Positions 9,732-19,243 of a stretch of DNA of 64,000 bases are shown here, piece by piece. The DNA is from Bradyrhizobium sp. CB3481 (GTDB taxonomy: Bacteria > Pseudomonadota > Alphaproteobacteria > Rhizobiales > Xanthobacteraceae). The translations under genes were made by a program, and so were the position numbers. Under the pieces are notes generated by a model. It saw only the letters and a list, made by a program, of their open reading frames with translations, did not search any database and was not told the origin of the DNA. Position 1 is the stretch's first letter. Each line of letters opens with the position of its first letter. The DNA lies in the NCBI RefSeq assembly GCF_029714305.1, contig NZ_CP121647.1, positions 5,290,501 to 5,354,500 of the forward strand, read 5' to 3'.

Positions 9732-9756
9732 GGGACGGGCCTGCCGGACCCATCCC
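9732..9756 (-). promoter_or_regulatory. Intercistronic stem-loop after binding-protein gene
   Basis: On the minus-strand RNA, GGGAUGGGUC pairs with GGCCCGUCCC around a 5-base loop: ten consecutive pairs, two of them G-U. The plus-strand version has A-C mismatches instead, so the structure is specific for the operon transcript. It starts about 15 bases after the binding-protein stop and has no U-run. It is therefore likelier to stabilise the upstream mRNA (giving excess binding protein over permease) than to terminate transcription. Confidence 0.6.
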
Positions 9757-9771
9757 GAAAAGAGAGAGCAC

Positions 9772-10833
9772 TCAGCCAAGTATCCACTCTTTGAAACGAC
9801 GCGATGCAACCTCGAAGTTATCTGCCCAGTACGCGTTGTTGACTATGAGATTTTTGGGATTTTCGAAATTTGGCTGCCATTTGCGAGTCTGCTCCGTTAA
9901 CAGCGGCACGGCCTTCCTGGATACCGGAATGAGGCCAGTCTGATTCATTACTCGCGCCTGAACTTCTGGGCGGACAAAATAGGAGATAAGCTTCTTCGCG
10001 TTTTCTTTGTTGGGTGCGCCCTTGAGCAAGGCCATGTCCTCAGAATAGATGAGGTTCTGCTCGAAGGAGAAAGCCAAGGGCTTTCCGCCGCCCGTCTCAG
10101 TCGTCGCCTTGACGCGAGTCGCATAAGTGAAGGTGAAATCGGCCTCGCCGGTCTGCACAAGGCTGATCGATTGAGGGGTCGACTCCACCCATGTGGCGAT
10201 ACTCGGCCTGATCCGATCGAGCACCTTGAGCGCACGATTCAGATCGAGCGGATAAATGTCCTTCGACGGCACGCCATCAGCGAGAAGCGCCACCTCGAGT
10301 GGCGAACCACGAAGAGTCCTAAAGAGGAGACGACGTCCAGGGAATTTGTTCAGGTCGAAATATTCGGCAAAGTTGGTTGGGTGCTTTCCAGGACCGTATT
10401 TCTGCGGATCCCATGCTATACCAGACGTATAAATATTCCACGAGAGTCTATCGCTTTCCGGTCGAACGACCAAATCCTCAAGGTCAAACAAGGAAGGATC
10501 AAGCTTCTCCCAAAAGCCCTGCTTGGAACCGGCAGCGGCCTCAGCGCCTGCGCCGCTATAGATGTCCCATTCGACATTGCCCGTGAGCAGCTGCGCTTTA
10601 ATTCTTGCGAGCTCGGGTGCAGGGACGATGTTGACCTTGATTCCCGTTTCTTCAGTGAAGCCCTTCATTACGTGCTTTTCCAAGGCTTCCTGAAAGCTTC
10701 CGCCATAACTGGTGAACGTTACCGAATTAGACTGGGCGCGCGAGGGCTTGATCAGCATCGGCGCCGCAAGTACGCTCGCCGTGCCGGCAAGGACGGTGCG
10801 ACGTGACAGGATTGAGCCGGACCTGTTCTTCAT
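9772..10833 (-). CDS. Polyamine-type ABC substrate-binding protein
   Basis: Encodes a periplasmic binding protein of about 353 residues in the PotD/SBP_bac_8 group. The N-terminus carries a twin-arginine-like signal (SRRTVLAG, hydrophobic stretch, then PSRAQS with likely cleavage after A), implying export by Tat or Sec. The mature part begins VTFTSYGGSFQEA, typical of putrescine/spermidine-type binding proteins, and contains the late FTFTYATRV and NQTGLIPVSRKA regions. I prefer the ATG at 10833 (MKNRSGS) over 10839 because AGGAAGG lies eight bases upstream of it but only two from the other. The actual ligand is uncertain. A scrap of a paralogue lies at 11301. Confidence 0.88.
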   Translation of the reverse strand: MKNRSGSILSRRTVLAGTASVLAAPMLIKPSRAQSNSVTFTSYGGSFQEALEKHVMKGFTEETGIKVNIVPAPELARIKAQLLTGNVEWDIYSGAGAEAAAGSKQGFWEKLDPSLFDLEDLVVRPESDRLSWNIYTSGIAWDPQKYGPGKHPTNFAEYFDLNKFPGRRLLFRTLRGSPLEVALLADGVPSKDIYPLDLNRALKVLDRIRPSIATWVESTPQSISLVQTGEADFTFTYATRVKATTETGGGKPLAFSFEQNLIYSEDMALLKGAPNKENAKKLISYFVRPEVQARVMNQTGLIPVSRKAVPLLTEQTRKWQPNFENPKNLIVNNAYWADNFEVASRRFKEWILG

Positions 10834-10839
10834 GGACAT

Positions 10840-11300
10840 TCCCTTCCTGTTTACGGCGTCCGCGCCTAGGGTAGCGGATGATCAAGCAGCCATTGTTATT
10901 TAATGATGGTAACTGATTATTAAGGTAGGATTTCGCCATATTTGTAAGAATTGCGCGGAATTTCTTCGCGAGTCCCTTTGAGCGGCGTCCTTCGTCGTAA
11001 TCCTCGAAAGCCACTTCTTACATCGACCCACTGATGCGCTGTCTTTGTCCTCTACGACACCAGCCTCAAATAGCCGCACGCCGGACGCCACCGAGCTGAC
11101 GACCGACGATCGTAATTCCCTTGTGAAAGAACCTTCAGGGCTCCGCCATGGATGACAGAGATTCAGCGATGAGCGCTGCTCTGGAATTTGGTGAGCATGA
11201 GCGAGCGCGGCGAGCCACGAGACGGGCGATTCATTGGCGCTTACGAACTCGCTTGCCACGAACGCCAGTGACTCGGGCTTGCTTCAGCGAAAAGGAACGC
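10840..11300. other. Upstream region of ABC operon
   Basis: AT-rich stretch at about 10880-10940 probably holds the operon promoter, but I cannot assign -35/-10 boxes confidently. The remainder up to the binding-protein scrap shows no gene. Confidence 0.4.
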
Positions 11301-11470
11301 TTAGCACAGGATCCATTCCTTGAAACGGCAAGATACAGCCCCGTAGTTGTCTCCCCAGTACTCCTTGCTGATAATGAGGCTTTTGGGGCTGCTCAAATCT
11401 GGTTGCCACTTTCGCGTTCAGGGAACAACATCGGCCGAGGCGCGGGCCTCCTCTCGAAGAGAAGCACGAG
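11301..11470 (-). pseudogene. Second ABC binding protein, C-terminal fragment
   Basis: On the minus strand the last 34 codons read WQPDLSSPKSLIISKEYW, then GDNYGAVSCRFKEWILC and stop. They align without gaps with the end of the intact binding protein 1.5 kb away (WQPNFENPKNLIVNNAYW, then ADNFEVASRRFKEWILG). Further upstream the similarity fades into frameshifts. This is the remains of a paralogous binding-protein gene. Confidence 0.75.
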
Positions 11471-11981
11471 CATCGTCAAAATGGCCGAAAAGGGACGGAT
11501 CGGCCGCCGTTCCCACACTCAACGTGAATACAGCCTTCATGCAAGCGATCTCCACGTCGGACTTCACGATAGGCAAATTAAGTAAGATCCAGCGCTTGTT
11601 CTGTTTACTCCATGAGTGGTTCGGAAATCCACGTTCAAGCTCGACGGATATTACCGCATCATATCGCGCCCGGAGGCCTCTATCTTGATGATCTCCGCTC
11701 CCATATCCCTTGGCAAAGCGCCCAAATGGCCTGCAATGTAGCTTGTGAGATGGCGCACGACTATTCTCATGAAACGCGTCGGGCGTTTTTGCCTCTAATA
11801 TTCAAGTTCGAACAAACACTTCGACCGGTCGCGCGCTGGCCTGGCGCGAGATCGGTTTGACCTAGTGAATCGGTGATCAACAGGCAGGAACATCGAGATC
11901 CGGAACGCTGCGAACATCAAGACCATCCGAGCTCTCTTGATTACGTTCATCGGTCGCGAACATGCGCAGACTATCGATGAT
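11471..11981. other. Gap without recognisable gene
   Basis: Short frames only; likely the eroded remainder of the second binding-protein gene and flanking DNA. Confidence 0.4.
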
Positions 11982-12541
11982 TTATACCGAAGCGCTCGCG
12001 CATAATTGCTCGTCCATCGCGGACACAATGTGGCGCGCCTCCTCGACCCCATCCTGAGACGACGGGAAGATCTCATTGATGATGGGGATATGCCTGAGCT
12101 GGATCGCTGACGCCTACGACGCGCCCATGCGCCTGGATCTCTCGCTGATTCGCCGGACCAGCTCGAGGTAATCCAACCTTGAGGTCATGGCGCCTTTGAC
12201 GTGAACAATTCCGGTGACGCAGACCTGCAGCACTGAATAGCCCAGATGCAAATCCCTCAGCGGGTTCATCGTCGAGACGGCCAAGGAAAGGCCAAGGAAG
12301 CGAGCGCCATCTCCACCCGGGAGCGGGCAGGCAGCGCCAACTCGCTTGACCGGCGGGGATACCATGCAAATAGTCGTACATTCCGCACATCGCCACTGCG
12401 GCTTCCGAATGCGGCCAAATCTCGACTTGGCGACTGGCAGATCGCGACCTCTCCAACTGTCAACAACCAAGTCGAGAGCGGCGACATCCTCCGGATCTTC
12501 AGTCTTATACTTATGATAGCATCATCCAGATCGGCTGCCAT
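11982..12541 (-). pseudogene. CitE/HpcH-type lyase pseudogene (tentative)
   Basis: Three minus-strand frames give pieces in the order expected for the HpcH/HpaI aldolase - citrate lyase beta family: LPARSRVEMALA (compare the ARSRVVLAA region), then VHVKGAMTSRLDYLELVRRI, then HIPIINEIFPSSQDGVEEAR followed by HIVSAMD. The last matches the family C-terminal motif HPxQVxxINxxFxPS with EEVxxAR after it. At least two frameshifts separate them and no start is visible. The family cleaves (3S)-malyl- or citramalyl-CoA-type substrates. The assignment rests on motif memory only. Confidence 0.5.
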
Positions 12542-13653
12542 GCCACGACACCTTGCGGCTCTCTCACGTAGGAACTCAATTCGCTGCTCGGTCTGGCAGT
12601 GATCTGCGTTCTCACCTGTTCAGTAAGAACACGTAATTGTTCGGCGCTCTCGCGATACTGGTCGTCCGTTTCGACATCACTGGTCAAGCTGCGAATCATC
12701 TGACAATCACGGCTACAGCCGTGAACGGTCTACCAAGATGCGATGAGAGACATCGGGCCGCGCGAGGAGTTCGAGGCGCATCACGAAGCGCACGGCATGA
12801 TCGGCGACGTCTCTGGCGGCACCTGAACCCGAACGGCAGCGAGATCGATGTGCTGTCGTTCGGGCCGCCGCGTGGTGTTTCAGCGAGCGGGAGGCGTTCC
12901 TGGTGCGCTGGTGGGTGTGACGGAGACTCTATCGCACGCCATTCGATCCGATCCGGTCATGGATGAGATGTCAGCACTGAGCGTCGGCAGCGCGGCATGC
13001 ACGTCTTCCACCAATGCCCAAAGCCTAGCCGGTCGGCAGCGTTGAGGCACTGATATCAGGCCCGACGAAGCACTACGGCAAAGTCGACGCGCCACGGGCA
13101 CGGCCGCAAAGCGCCTCTCGTGGCGTGTTTGCGAGACAAGAGCTCCACGCTCCATCGCATGAAGAGCGTGCATTACCCTCAAGCTGGCGCAGAATTTCGC
13201 ATGCAGGGCGTTACATTAGCGAATTACGACTGGGATGGTTCAGTAAAACTTGCGCAAGGAATGGGGAGGAGCCGAGCATTGAAACCGACTATATTGCCAA
13301 TACCCGATGCGTAACCTCTGTACGAGCGACTGAAGCATCTGGCGGATCCTGAGCGTATGACGAGGATGCGCCCCAAGGAGCGATGGGATGAACTGGGATA
13401 CTATCGGATTCCGTACCAGCCGGTGATGGTGTCATACGCCCGATCAATCGTGCGCCTTGCGTTGAGTCGATTTGGTAGCCCCAAATCAGCGAATTTTGTT
13501 GATTCACCTGCTGCCTGGGATGGATGAATGAGCAAAGGCAAACTTTATTCGCTTGAACTCCAGGAAGACGCGCCATACACCCCGAGCGACGACCGCATTT
13601 TGCGTCTGGCGCATCAGGACGCTGATCGAGACAGGTTCCACTGGGGCCAACGA
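12542..13653. other. 1.1-kb gap without recognisable gene
   Basis: Frames of up to about 120 codons occur on both strands but none resembles a family I recognise, and none has a good ribosome-binding site. Probably decayed DNA. Confidence 0.4.
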
Positions 13654-14508
13654 TCACTCGAAATACGCTAGGTGGCGGGTCTCAACGCTCAGCCGCGGCT
13701 TCGCGTCAGGGTGCGCAAGACGGTTGTCGAAGGCAGTATGAAATACCTTTGAGTTGAATCTTGTTTCTGTATCAAAGCCCTTGAACAAGATAAATTCATC
13801 CTTGCTCATATCGGGGAAGTAATACCACCGCTGGAGCGGGTTATAATGCGCCAGCCAGACCTTGGCGGCGATATCATCTCTGGCGAACGCCGCAGTGACG
13901 ACGTCTGCATCTGCCACAGATGATCCATCACAAAGTGTCAGGGGATAATCTTGTGGACCCGGGGACAAAGCGCGCCAAGTTTGGATAAGCAACATGCGCG
14001 AGTATGGCCGGAACTTGAATCCCTGTTCGTAGTCGGAAATTGCAGCAACCGCAGGCGTGGAAACTGCCGCGTAATCAATGTGGCTGAGGCGAGATGTCGG
14101 CTGATTTCCGTTGGCAGCATCTGGTGACCGGACCTGGGCGGGGGGCGCAGCGGTGCCGTGCCGTAAATTTGTAACCCACGACGCGTTGAAATAGCCCTTC
14201 ACAAACGCATTCATTTCCTCGACATATTCGTCGGCTGCAAGCTTCGGGTCTCGCTCGTTTACGGTAGCAGATTTGTGCTGGATAAGGGTGAAGCCTTCGC
14301 GATCCAGGCTTAGCGTGTTGACGATCGGGCGAGCATTGCGGATGTCGACGTCGTGATCGATTACGGTCGGAGAACCAAATCGTTCGGGACCACGGTACCC
14401 CGGCCCTTCTTCAGCCGTACGCCGCACGAAGGCGACTTTCGCGCACACCCCATCAAATGGTTCGGTCGCCGCCGGCATCGCTGACAAAGCTGCAGCTGCT
14501 GTTCCCAT
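13654..14508 (-). CDS. CmcJ/NvfI-family oxidoreductase
   Basis: Encodes about 284 residues matching the CmcJ/NvfI family, known from cephamycin biosynthesis (CmcJ) and fungal secondary metabolism; members are putative 2-oxoglutarate/Fe(II)-like hydroxylases or desaturases. Visible hallmarks: VAFVRRTAEEGPGYRG near the N-terminus; MLLIQTWRAL then DYPLTLCDGSSV in the middle; QRWYYFPDMSKDEFILFKGF followed by FHTAFDN and RLSVETRHLAYFE at the end. I use the ATG at 14508 because GAGAGG lies seven bases before it; an in-frame ATG at 14544 lacks such a site. It stands alone, flanked by decayed DNA, with no other biosynthetic gene nearby, so substrate and role are unknown. The frame is intact end to end. 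Confidence 0.75.
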   Translation of the reverse strand: MGTAAAALSAMPAATEPFDGVCAKVAFVRRTAEEGPGYRGPERFGSPTVIDHDVDIRNARPIVNTLSLDREGFTLIQHKSATVNERDPKLAADEYVEEMNAFVKGYFNASWVTNLRHGTAAPPAQVRSPDAANGNQPTSRLSHIDYAAVSTPAVAAISDYEQGFKFRPYSRMLLIQTWRALSPGPQDYPLTLCDGSSVADADVVTAAFARDDIAAKVWLAHYNPLQRWYYFPDMSKDEFILFKGFDTETRFNSKVFHTAFDNRLAHPDAKPRLSVETRHLAYFE

Positions 14509-15372
14509 TGCGGTTCCTCTCTTTCCGCTCGCATCCGTTACCATCCAAGAATAGCGCCAGCCATGCGCAAGAATCCTGCAAAAACGAGCCGTTCACGACG
14601 CAGATCCTCCATGCGATGCCGCTTCCCGCTCTATTTCAGCTCAGAGCGAATCGACGTCCAATCAGTTCGCAGTATGGCCGCGCTCGGAGTCAAACCACGC
14701 CACCCTTCATTGCCACGGATTCCATTGCAGCGTCATTCCTCTTTTAGCCGCATGATGTTGACGACGAAATCAGCTTACACACGCGAGTTTCATCCGACGA
14801 ACTCGACGCCTCTCCGCTTGAGGTCTTTGTTGATCTCTCCTTCACAATTGTCAGGCAACGATTCAAAAGAGAAGGCCCAACTTCTCGCGTCATCATGGCC
14901 GAAGCGAATGTGCAAGGAGCGATCACAGCAAGCGGCACCGAGCGGCTGCATCCAGGTTTGAAGGGGCTTCCTAGCATGCGGCTCGCCATCATCTCGCCTT
15001 TTGCGCGCTCGCCGTTGATGATTCCGAGTGGTTGCCGGCAATGATCTCGCAAAGCAGGAGGAAATCGCTTAGCTTCACTAAGCGTCCGAGTTACATCCGT
15101 AGTACGAGCAACATCCGCGATCTCCTTTCCGTCACGATATCAGCCTCCACGAACGTTCGCGGATCCCGCGAGTGCGAGTGCGCCGCGCCGCAACGAAACC
15201 ACGACGACGAAAGGTTAGCGGACGCGCGCTAGGCTAGGCGAGCCTATCTCTTGGCTCGAATGGTTTTGGGGAGGCATTGAAACGCTCATGCGGCGCCTGT
15301 ACGTTTTTGCGTTGCACCTCCTGTTAATTTGACGATTTCCTGTTAGCCTGTCATTTTCCGACGAATTACAAA
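14509..15372. other. Gap with decayed coding traces
   Basis: Minus-strand frames at 14744-15052 look like fragments of one gene read in shifting frames (for example DLKRRGVEFVG followed out of frame by ADFVVNIMRLKE), but I cannot name the family. The rest shows nothing. Confidence 0.35.
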
Positions 15373-15560
15373 ATGGACAGCTCGCATTCGAGGTCGTGCA
15401 AACAGAACGAGTTAACTTCCGAGGTGATCGGCCAACTCGCTGGATCGTCTCTCTCAGGCACCGTGTGTCAAAAGACGACTGAAAACCAACGTTCGACGGT
15501 ATTATCGAGGCTGATGTCTCCATCACCAAGGGCAATTGGAAGGCCAATTCAAATGCTAAG
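15373..15560 (+). pseudogene. Lrp/AsnC regulator, 5' fragment (third copy)
   Basis: The translation carries NELTSEVIGQLAG and then AIGRPIQML, matching NRLTSEVIGELAG and AVGRPIQML of the intact Lrp protein (28505-28981). The spacing and nucleotide similarity extend across the helix-turn-helix part. Frame-altering changes lie between them, and similarity stops after RPIQML. With the scrap at 1-134 this makes two decayed Lrp copies in addition to the intact one. Confidence 0.75.
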
Positions 15561-15864
15561 ACGCCGCCGAGGATTGACGAGCGCTAATGCAGTTTGCCCC
15601 GACCGCAGGTCCACGCATTTCGTTGTAGCGGTTAACGCGCTTTCCGGCCGGTGCTGATAGCTTATAGTGACCGTGACTCTTCTCGGGCGTCCCAAATGGG
15701 CTTGGGGAGTAGAAGCATTATGTCAGCGTGGTTTACTGAGCTCGAGCCGATCCGTGATGCTCGATTGCCAATCGCCTGTTTGGCATCACGATAAGGTTCA
15801 AGGCCGATAGGTCGGATCCTGCGCGACCGGCTCGAAGTAGATGCTGTGACCTTGCCGTCAAGCT
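15561..15864. other. Gap without recognisable gene
   Basis: Three hundred bases between the Lrp scrap and an IS3 remnant; nothing identified. Confidence 0.4.
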
Positions 15865-16265
15865 TTATCCAATCCTGAGTTCGCTCGGGCTGTTGGGTTT
15901 GCCCGAATAGGCGGTGGTGCTAGCGACGGGAGCTGGCCCGGAGCCCTCAGGATAGCGCAGCGCCAGATCCCGGCGTGAGTGGCAGGTCAAGGCGAACTCG
16001 GAGGGGTTTTCCATCCGAGCTGCGAGTGTGGTCGCGTGTCGTTGTACAAAAACGTTTGGGAACGCCCACAGAACCGTTCTTTGCCAGGTTCTTTGTCGAC
16101 ATGGTCCTTTGCTTGCTCGCCGAGTTTGTGTTCATGGGACCGTCGACAAGCTCGATGATGTCGCTTTTCGCCGCACCCTGGACGGGTCGCAAGCAGATCG
16201 TTGGCCAGAATTGCCAGCATCGGTGTTCGACCGATCGGTATGCCCTGTCGCCGAGCCTTTGACAA
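15865..16265 (-). pseudogene. IS3-family transposase (orfB) C-terminal remnant
   Basis: Minus-strand pieces give YNDTRPHSQLGWKTPSEF, then LTCHSRRDLALRYPEGSGP and a tail ending SPSELRIG before TAA, the C-terminal end of IS3-type OrfB (with NDxRPHSxLG). Frameshifted. The matching 5' end of such an element lies at 17500-17690 on the same strand, with recombinase debris between. Confidence 0.75.
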
Positions 16266-16437
16266 CTCAGCCGTTTGTTAGCATCGATGCACTCGCCGCG
16301 CTTTCTGCACTTATCGCTCTAGCGTTGAAGAATCGAATGCCATCAGCTGCCCTGCTTTCTGGTGCATCCAGAGGCTCTTACGACCAGAGTCGGGGAGCGA
16401 CTCATGTCGCGCCAGACGGCAACGTCAGGGAGCGGAT

Positions 16438-16605
16438 ACCGACACAATCAACACCCGCGGTCGCCGCAGCAGATGGATCTGTTCGGGAGCATCCGGTTGA
16501 ACGGCGCCCTCGGCGCGTGCATGGTCGGACCTGCCGGCGGAAGCACTGGCGGTCCTGATGCGTCTGATGAAGCAGTTACTTCGTGAAGCCGGCGATCGAT
16601 CGGTA
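16438..16605 (+). pseudogene. Small recombinase-associated ORF, frameshifted
   Basis: Pieces reading SPQQMDLFGSI and then, in another frame, DLPAEALAVLMRLMKQLL resemble the small protein often encoded just before rhizobial serine recombinases (compare NIPRLWPNLS and QIAQILATLLRRM at 52200-52300). One frameshift is needed. Its position directly before the recombinase pseudogene supports this. Confidence 0.5.
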
Positions 16606-17336
16606 TGAGAAAGATCCGGATCGGCGGGCGATCAAGCTGGTGTTCGACAAGATCGAGGAACTGGGCAGCGCGCGACAGGCGCTCTGCTGGCTCCACGAGT
16701 ACAATCTCGACCTCGAGGACGCACTGCTTCACGTTGTCGGTCCGGGCGCTACCGCCGCTGCAACCGCTGCCGCCAAGGTGGCCAGGGAAAGGCGGGGATC
16801 AGGTGCGCGAGGCTTTCAGTCGCGACCTCGAGGCGGCGCGCTATGCCGCTGACCGGGCCTTCCGGCAATACGATGCCGCTGCCCCCATCAACCGGCTCGT
16901 GGCGGGCGAGCTTGAAGCGCGCTGGAACAGGGCTCTCGTTCACGTGGCGGAGGTCGAGGGCAAGATCGCCATGCATGATACGGCGAGGCCCGCCTTCATT
17001 GCCGATCCAGCTTTGCTGGCGTTCTGGCCTCAAATTCAAAACGGTCTGGGATGCGCCAACGACGGATGCTCGCCTCAAGAAGCGCGTTGTGCGCACCCTC
17101 ATCTATGAGATCGTCGCCAATATCGACGATGCCACCTCCGAGATCGTCCTCATCGTCCACTGGGTCGGCGGTGTTCACAGCGAGATACGGCTGCCCAAGC
17201 GCCGGCGTGGACAGCGCAACAGCACCTCTGCCGATATCATCCATGCCGTGCGTCAGCTGGTGCTGATCGCGAGCGACGATCTGATTGCCGGCCTCCTCAA
17301 CCGCAACGGCCTCAAGACTGGCAACGGCAATCGCTG
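16583..17336 (+). pseudogene. Large serine recombinase, C-terminal remnant
   Basis: The frame from 16583 gives DRYEKDPDRRAIKLVFDKIE then ELGSARQALCWLHEYNLD, the start of the recombinase domain. After an indel comes RQYDAAAPINRLVAGELEAR, a coiled-coil region that parallels RQYDAVEPENRLVARSLERA in the recombinase at 53372-54424. A further shift leads to TLIYEIVANI and IIHAVRQLVLI. The resolvase catalytic N-terminus with its Ser is absent. Non-functional. Confidence 0.75.
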
Positions 17337-17499
17337 ACCCGCGAGCGCGTCAGCTCAAGTGCGCTCGAACTACCACATACCGGTGTTCAAGCCGCCGAGG
17401 ACGGGATTGCCCCCTGGCTCAACCTCGGCAACGCCGCACAGATCCTAAAGATCGGCCCAAGACGCTCTCGGCTCGCCACCGAAGCCGGCGAGATCGAAG

Positions 17500-17690
17500 C
17501 CATCCAGCCGCTTGGCCTCCGAGACCTCCATCCCGCCGAATTCGGCCTTCCATTTGTAAATGCTGGCGTCGCTGACGCCATGCTTGCGGCACAGATCGGC
17601 GACCGAAACGCCGGCCTCGTGCTGCTTCAAAAGCGCTTCATGCTCTGGTCCTTGTCGTGGGCCAGAGCGAACTTCAAGCTGGATTAAGCC
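17500..17690 (-). pseudogene. IS3-family orfA remnant
   Basis: Minus strand reads EAGVSVADLCRKHGVSDA, SIYKWKAEFGGMEVSEAKRL and then departs from the family, where KTLxDEN is expected. This is the helix-turn-helix protein of IS3 elements. A longer copy of the same type is at 63166-63480. Together with 15865-16265 it may be one IS3 split by the recombinase debris. Confidence 0.75.
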
Positions 17691-17700
17691 CGTGGGCAAG

Positions 17701-18079
17701 ATCAGCTGAGCTGGACCTTCTTCACGATGGCCGCTCACAAGCCTGCCCGCTAGCGCGCCCCGCATCGACCGACTCAAGCTTGCGCCTGGACCGAGTTGGC
17801 CTCTCCATCATGGTCGCCGAATCGAGCTCCGGTTCGCCGAGCGGTGCTTTGATTTAGATCTGGCAATTTCGGCTCGCGGCGACTCATGTCGCTTGCTTGT
17901 GCCTCGTGAGGAGTTCAATTGAAGGCGGGCGGCGCACGCTCGACATTGGCCGAACGCGCGGGACCCGGCTTCGGCACGATGGAGCCTGTCGGGGAGTTAA
18001 ACCTTTGGCGCAACTGTCATCAGCGCTGCTTCATGAAGATGCGATCGGCCGCACCTCCATCCGTTCCGAGGACGGAGCT
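17701..18079. other. Gap without recognisable gene
   Basis: Holds the outer end of the IS3 remnant and about 300 bases with no gene signature, downstream of the amidohydrolase gene. Confidence 0.4.
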
Positions 18080-19243
18080 TTAACGAGCCAGGGCCGTCTC
18101 GACCAGGCTTACCCAGTATCCAATTCCATAAGGTAGGGCTTCGTCGTTGAAATCATACGTGGGGTGGTGCAACCCAGCAGTCGCTCCATTGCCAAGAAAA
18201 ATGAAGGCGCCTGGCCGCGACTCAAGCATATAGGCGAAGTCCTCCGATCCCATCCGCGGTGTTATCTTATCGTCCACGCAGGCAGGACCCACGAGGTTGC
18301 TTGCCGCCTCGATTGCCAGATTAGTCCCGCCGGTGTGATTGAAGGTGACGGGGTCATGTCGACGGTATTTGAACTCGATATCCGCGCCAAATCCGCGCGC
18401 AATGCCTTGAGCGGCTGCCAAAATATGTCGTTCGGCGAAGTCCCGGAGGTCGGGTACGAGGGTCCTGACGGTACCGGCCAGTTCAACCTGATCGGGAATG
18501 ATGTTGTAGGCCTGAGCGGCGTTAAATTTGGTGACGGATATGACGAGCGCTTCGAGGGGATTTGTATTGCGCGAGACCAAAGTTTGGAGACCCATAATGA
18601 TCTGTGCTGCAATGACAACTGGATCGATGGTATCATGCGGTTTGGCCGCATGGCCTCCCCTACCCTTCACCACGAGGTCGAAGTCATCGAGCGCTGCCAT
18701 GATCGGGCCGTCGCAAATGCCGAACTTGCCGATCTCCATGCCGGGCGCGTTGTGCATCCCAAAAACTTGCGAGATTCCGAAACGGTCCATAATTCCCTCC
18801 TGAACCATCCTTTGGCCGCCCAGCGCCCCTTCTTCAGCAGGCTGGAAGATCAAAGCAACGGAGCCCTTGAAGTTGCGTGTATTCGCAAGGTATTTCGCAG
18901 CCCCCAGCAGCATGGCCGTGTGACCGTCATGGCCGCATCCATGCATCTTGCCTGGTGTTTTCGATGACCAAGGTTTGTTTGAGGCCTCAAGGATCGGCAA
19001 AGCGTCCATGTCGGCCCTCAACCCAATCGTGGGCCCCTGCCCGCCTGCGCCCTCAATTAGCGCGACGATACCGGTTTCAGCTATCCCTATTTCGATGTGA
19101 TTTATGCCGAATGAGGCGAGCTTGTCCGCCACGAACTTGGCTGTATTGTGCAGCCTGTAGTCGAGCTCGGGATTTTCGTGGAGGTAGCGCCGCCAGGTCG
19201 TCACCTCGCTCTGCAGACCTCGGAAAGTTTCAACGCTGTGCAT
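18080..19243 (-). CDS. M20 family amidohydrolase (HipO/AbgB-like)
   Basis: A 387-residue cytoplasmic metal-dependent amidohydrolase of the M20D type (hippurate hydrolase, N-acyl amino acid amidohydrolase). Metal-binding motifs are in place: GLRADMDALPI near residue 75, MHGCGHDGHTAM near 102, QPAEEGALGG near 137, and the late GSEDFAYML. A dimerisation domain lies in the middle. Length is normal. The start at 19243 is preceded by GAGGG at a good distance. The enzyme would release an amino acid from an N-acyl conjugate; the substrate cannot be read. It is divergent from, and 1.2 kb away from, eutB. A decayed paralogue fused to LivK debris is at 50589-51060. Confidence 0.9.
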   Translation of the reverse strand: MHSVETFRGLQSEVTTWRRYLHENPELDYRLHNTAKFVADKLASFGINHIEIGIAETGIVALIEGAGGQGPTIGLRADMDALPILEASNKPWSSKTPGKMHGCGHDGHTAMLLGAAKYLANTRNFKGSVALIFQPAEEGALGGQRMVQEGIMDRFGISQVFGMHNAPGMEIGKFGICDGPIMAALDDFDLVVKGRGGHAAKPHDTIDPVVIAAQIIMGLQTLVSRNTNPLEALVISVTKFNAAQAYNIIPDQVELAGTVRTLVPDLRDFAERHILAAAQGIARGFGADIEFKYRRHDPVTFNHTGGTNLAIEAASNLVGPACVDDKITPRMGSEDFAYMLESRPGAFIFLGNGATAGLHHPTYDFNDEALPYGIGYWVSLVETALAR

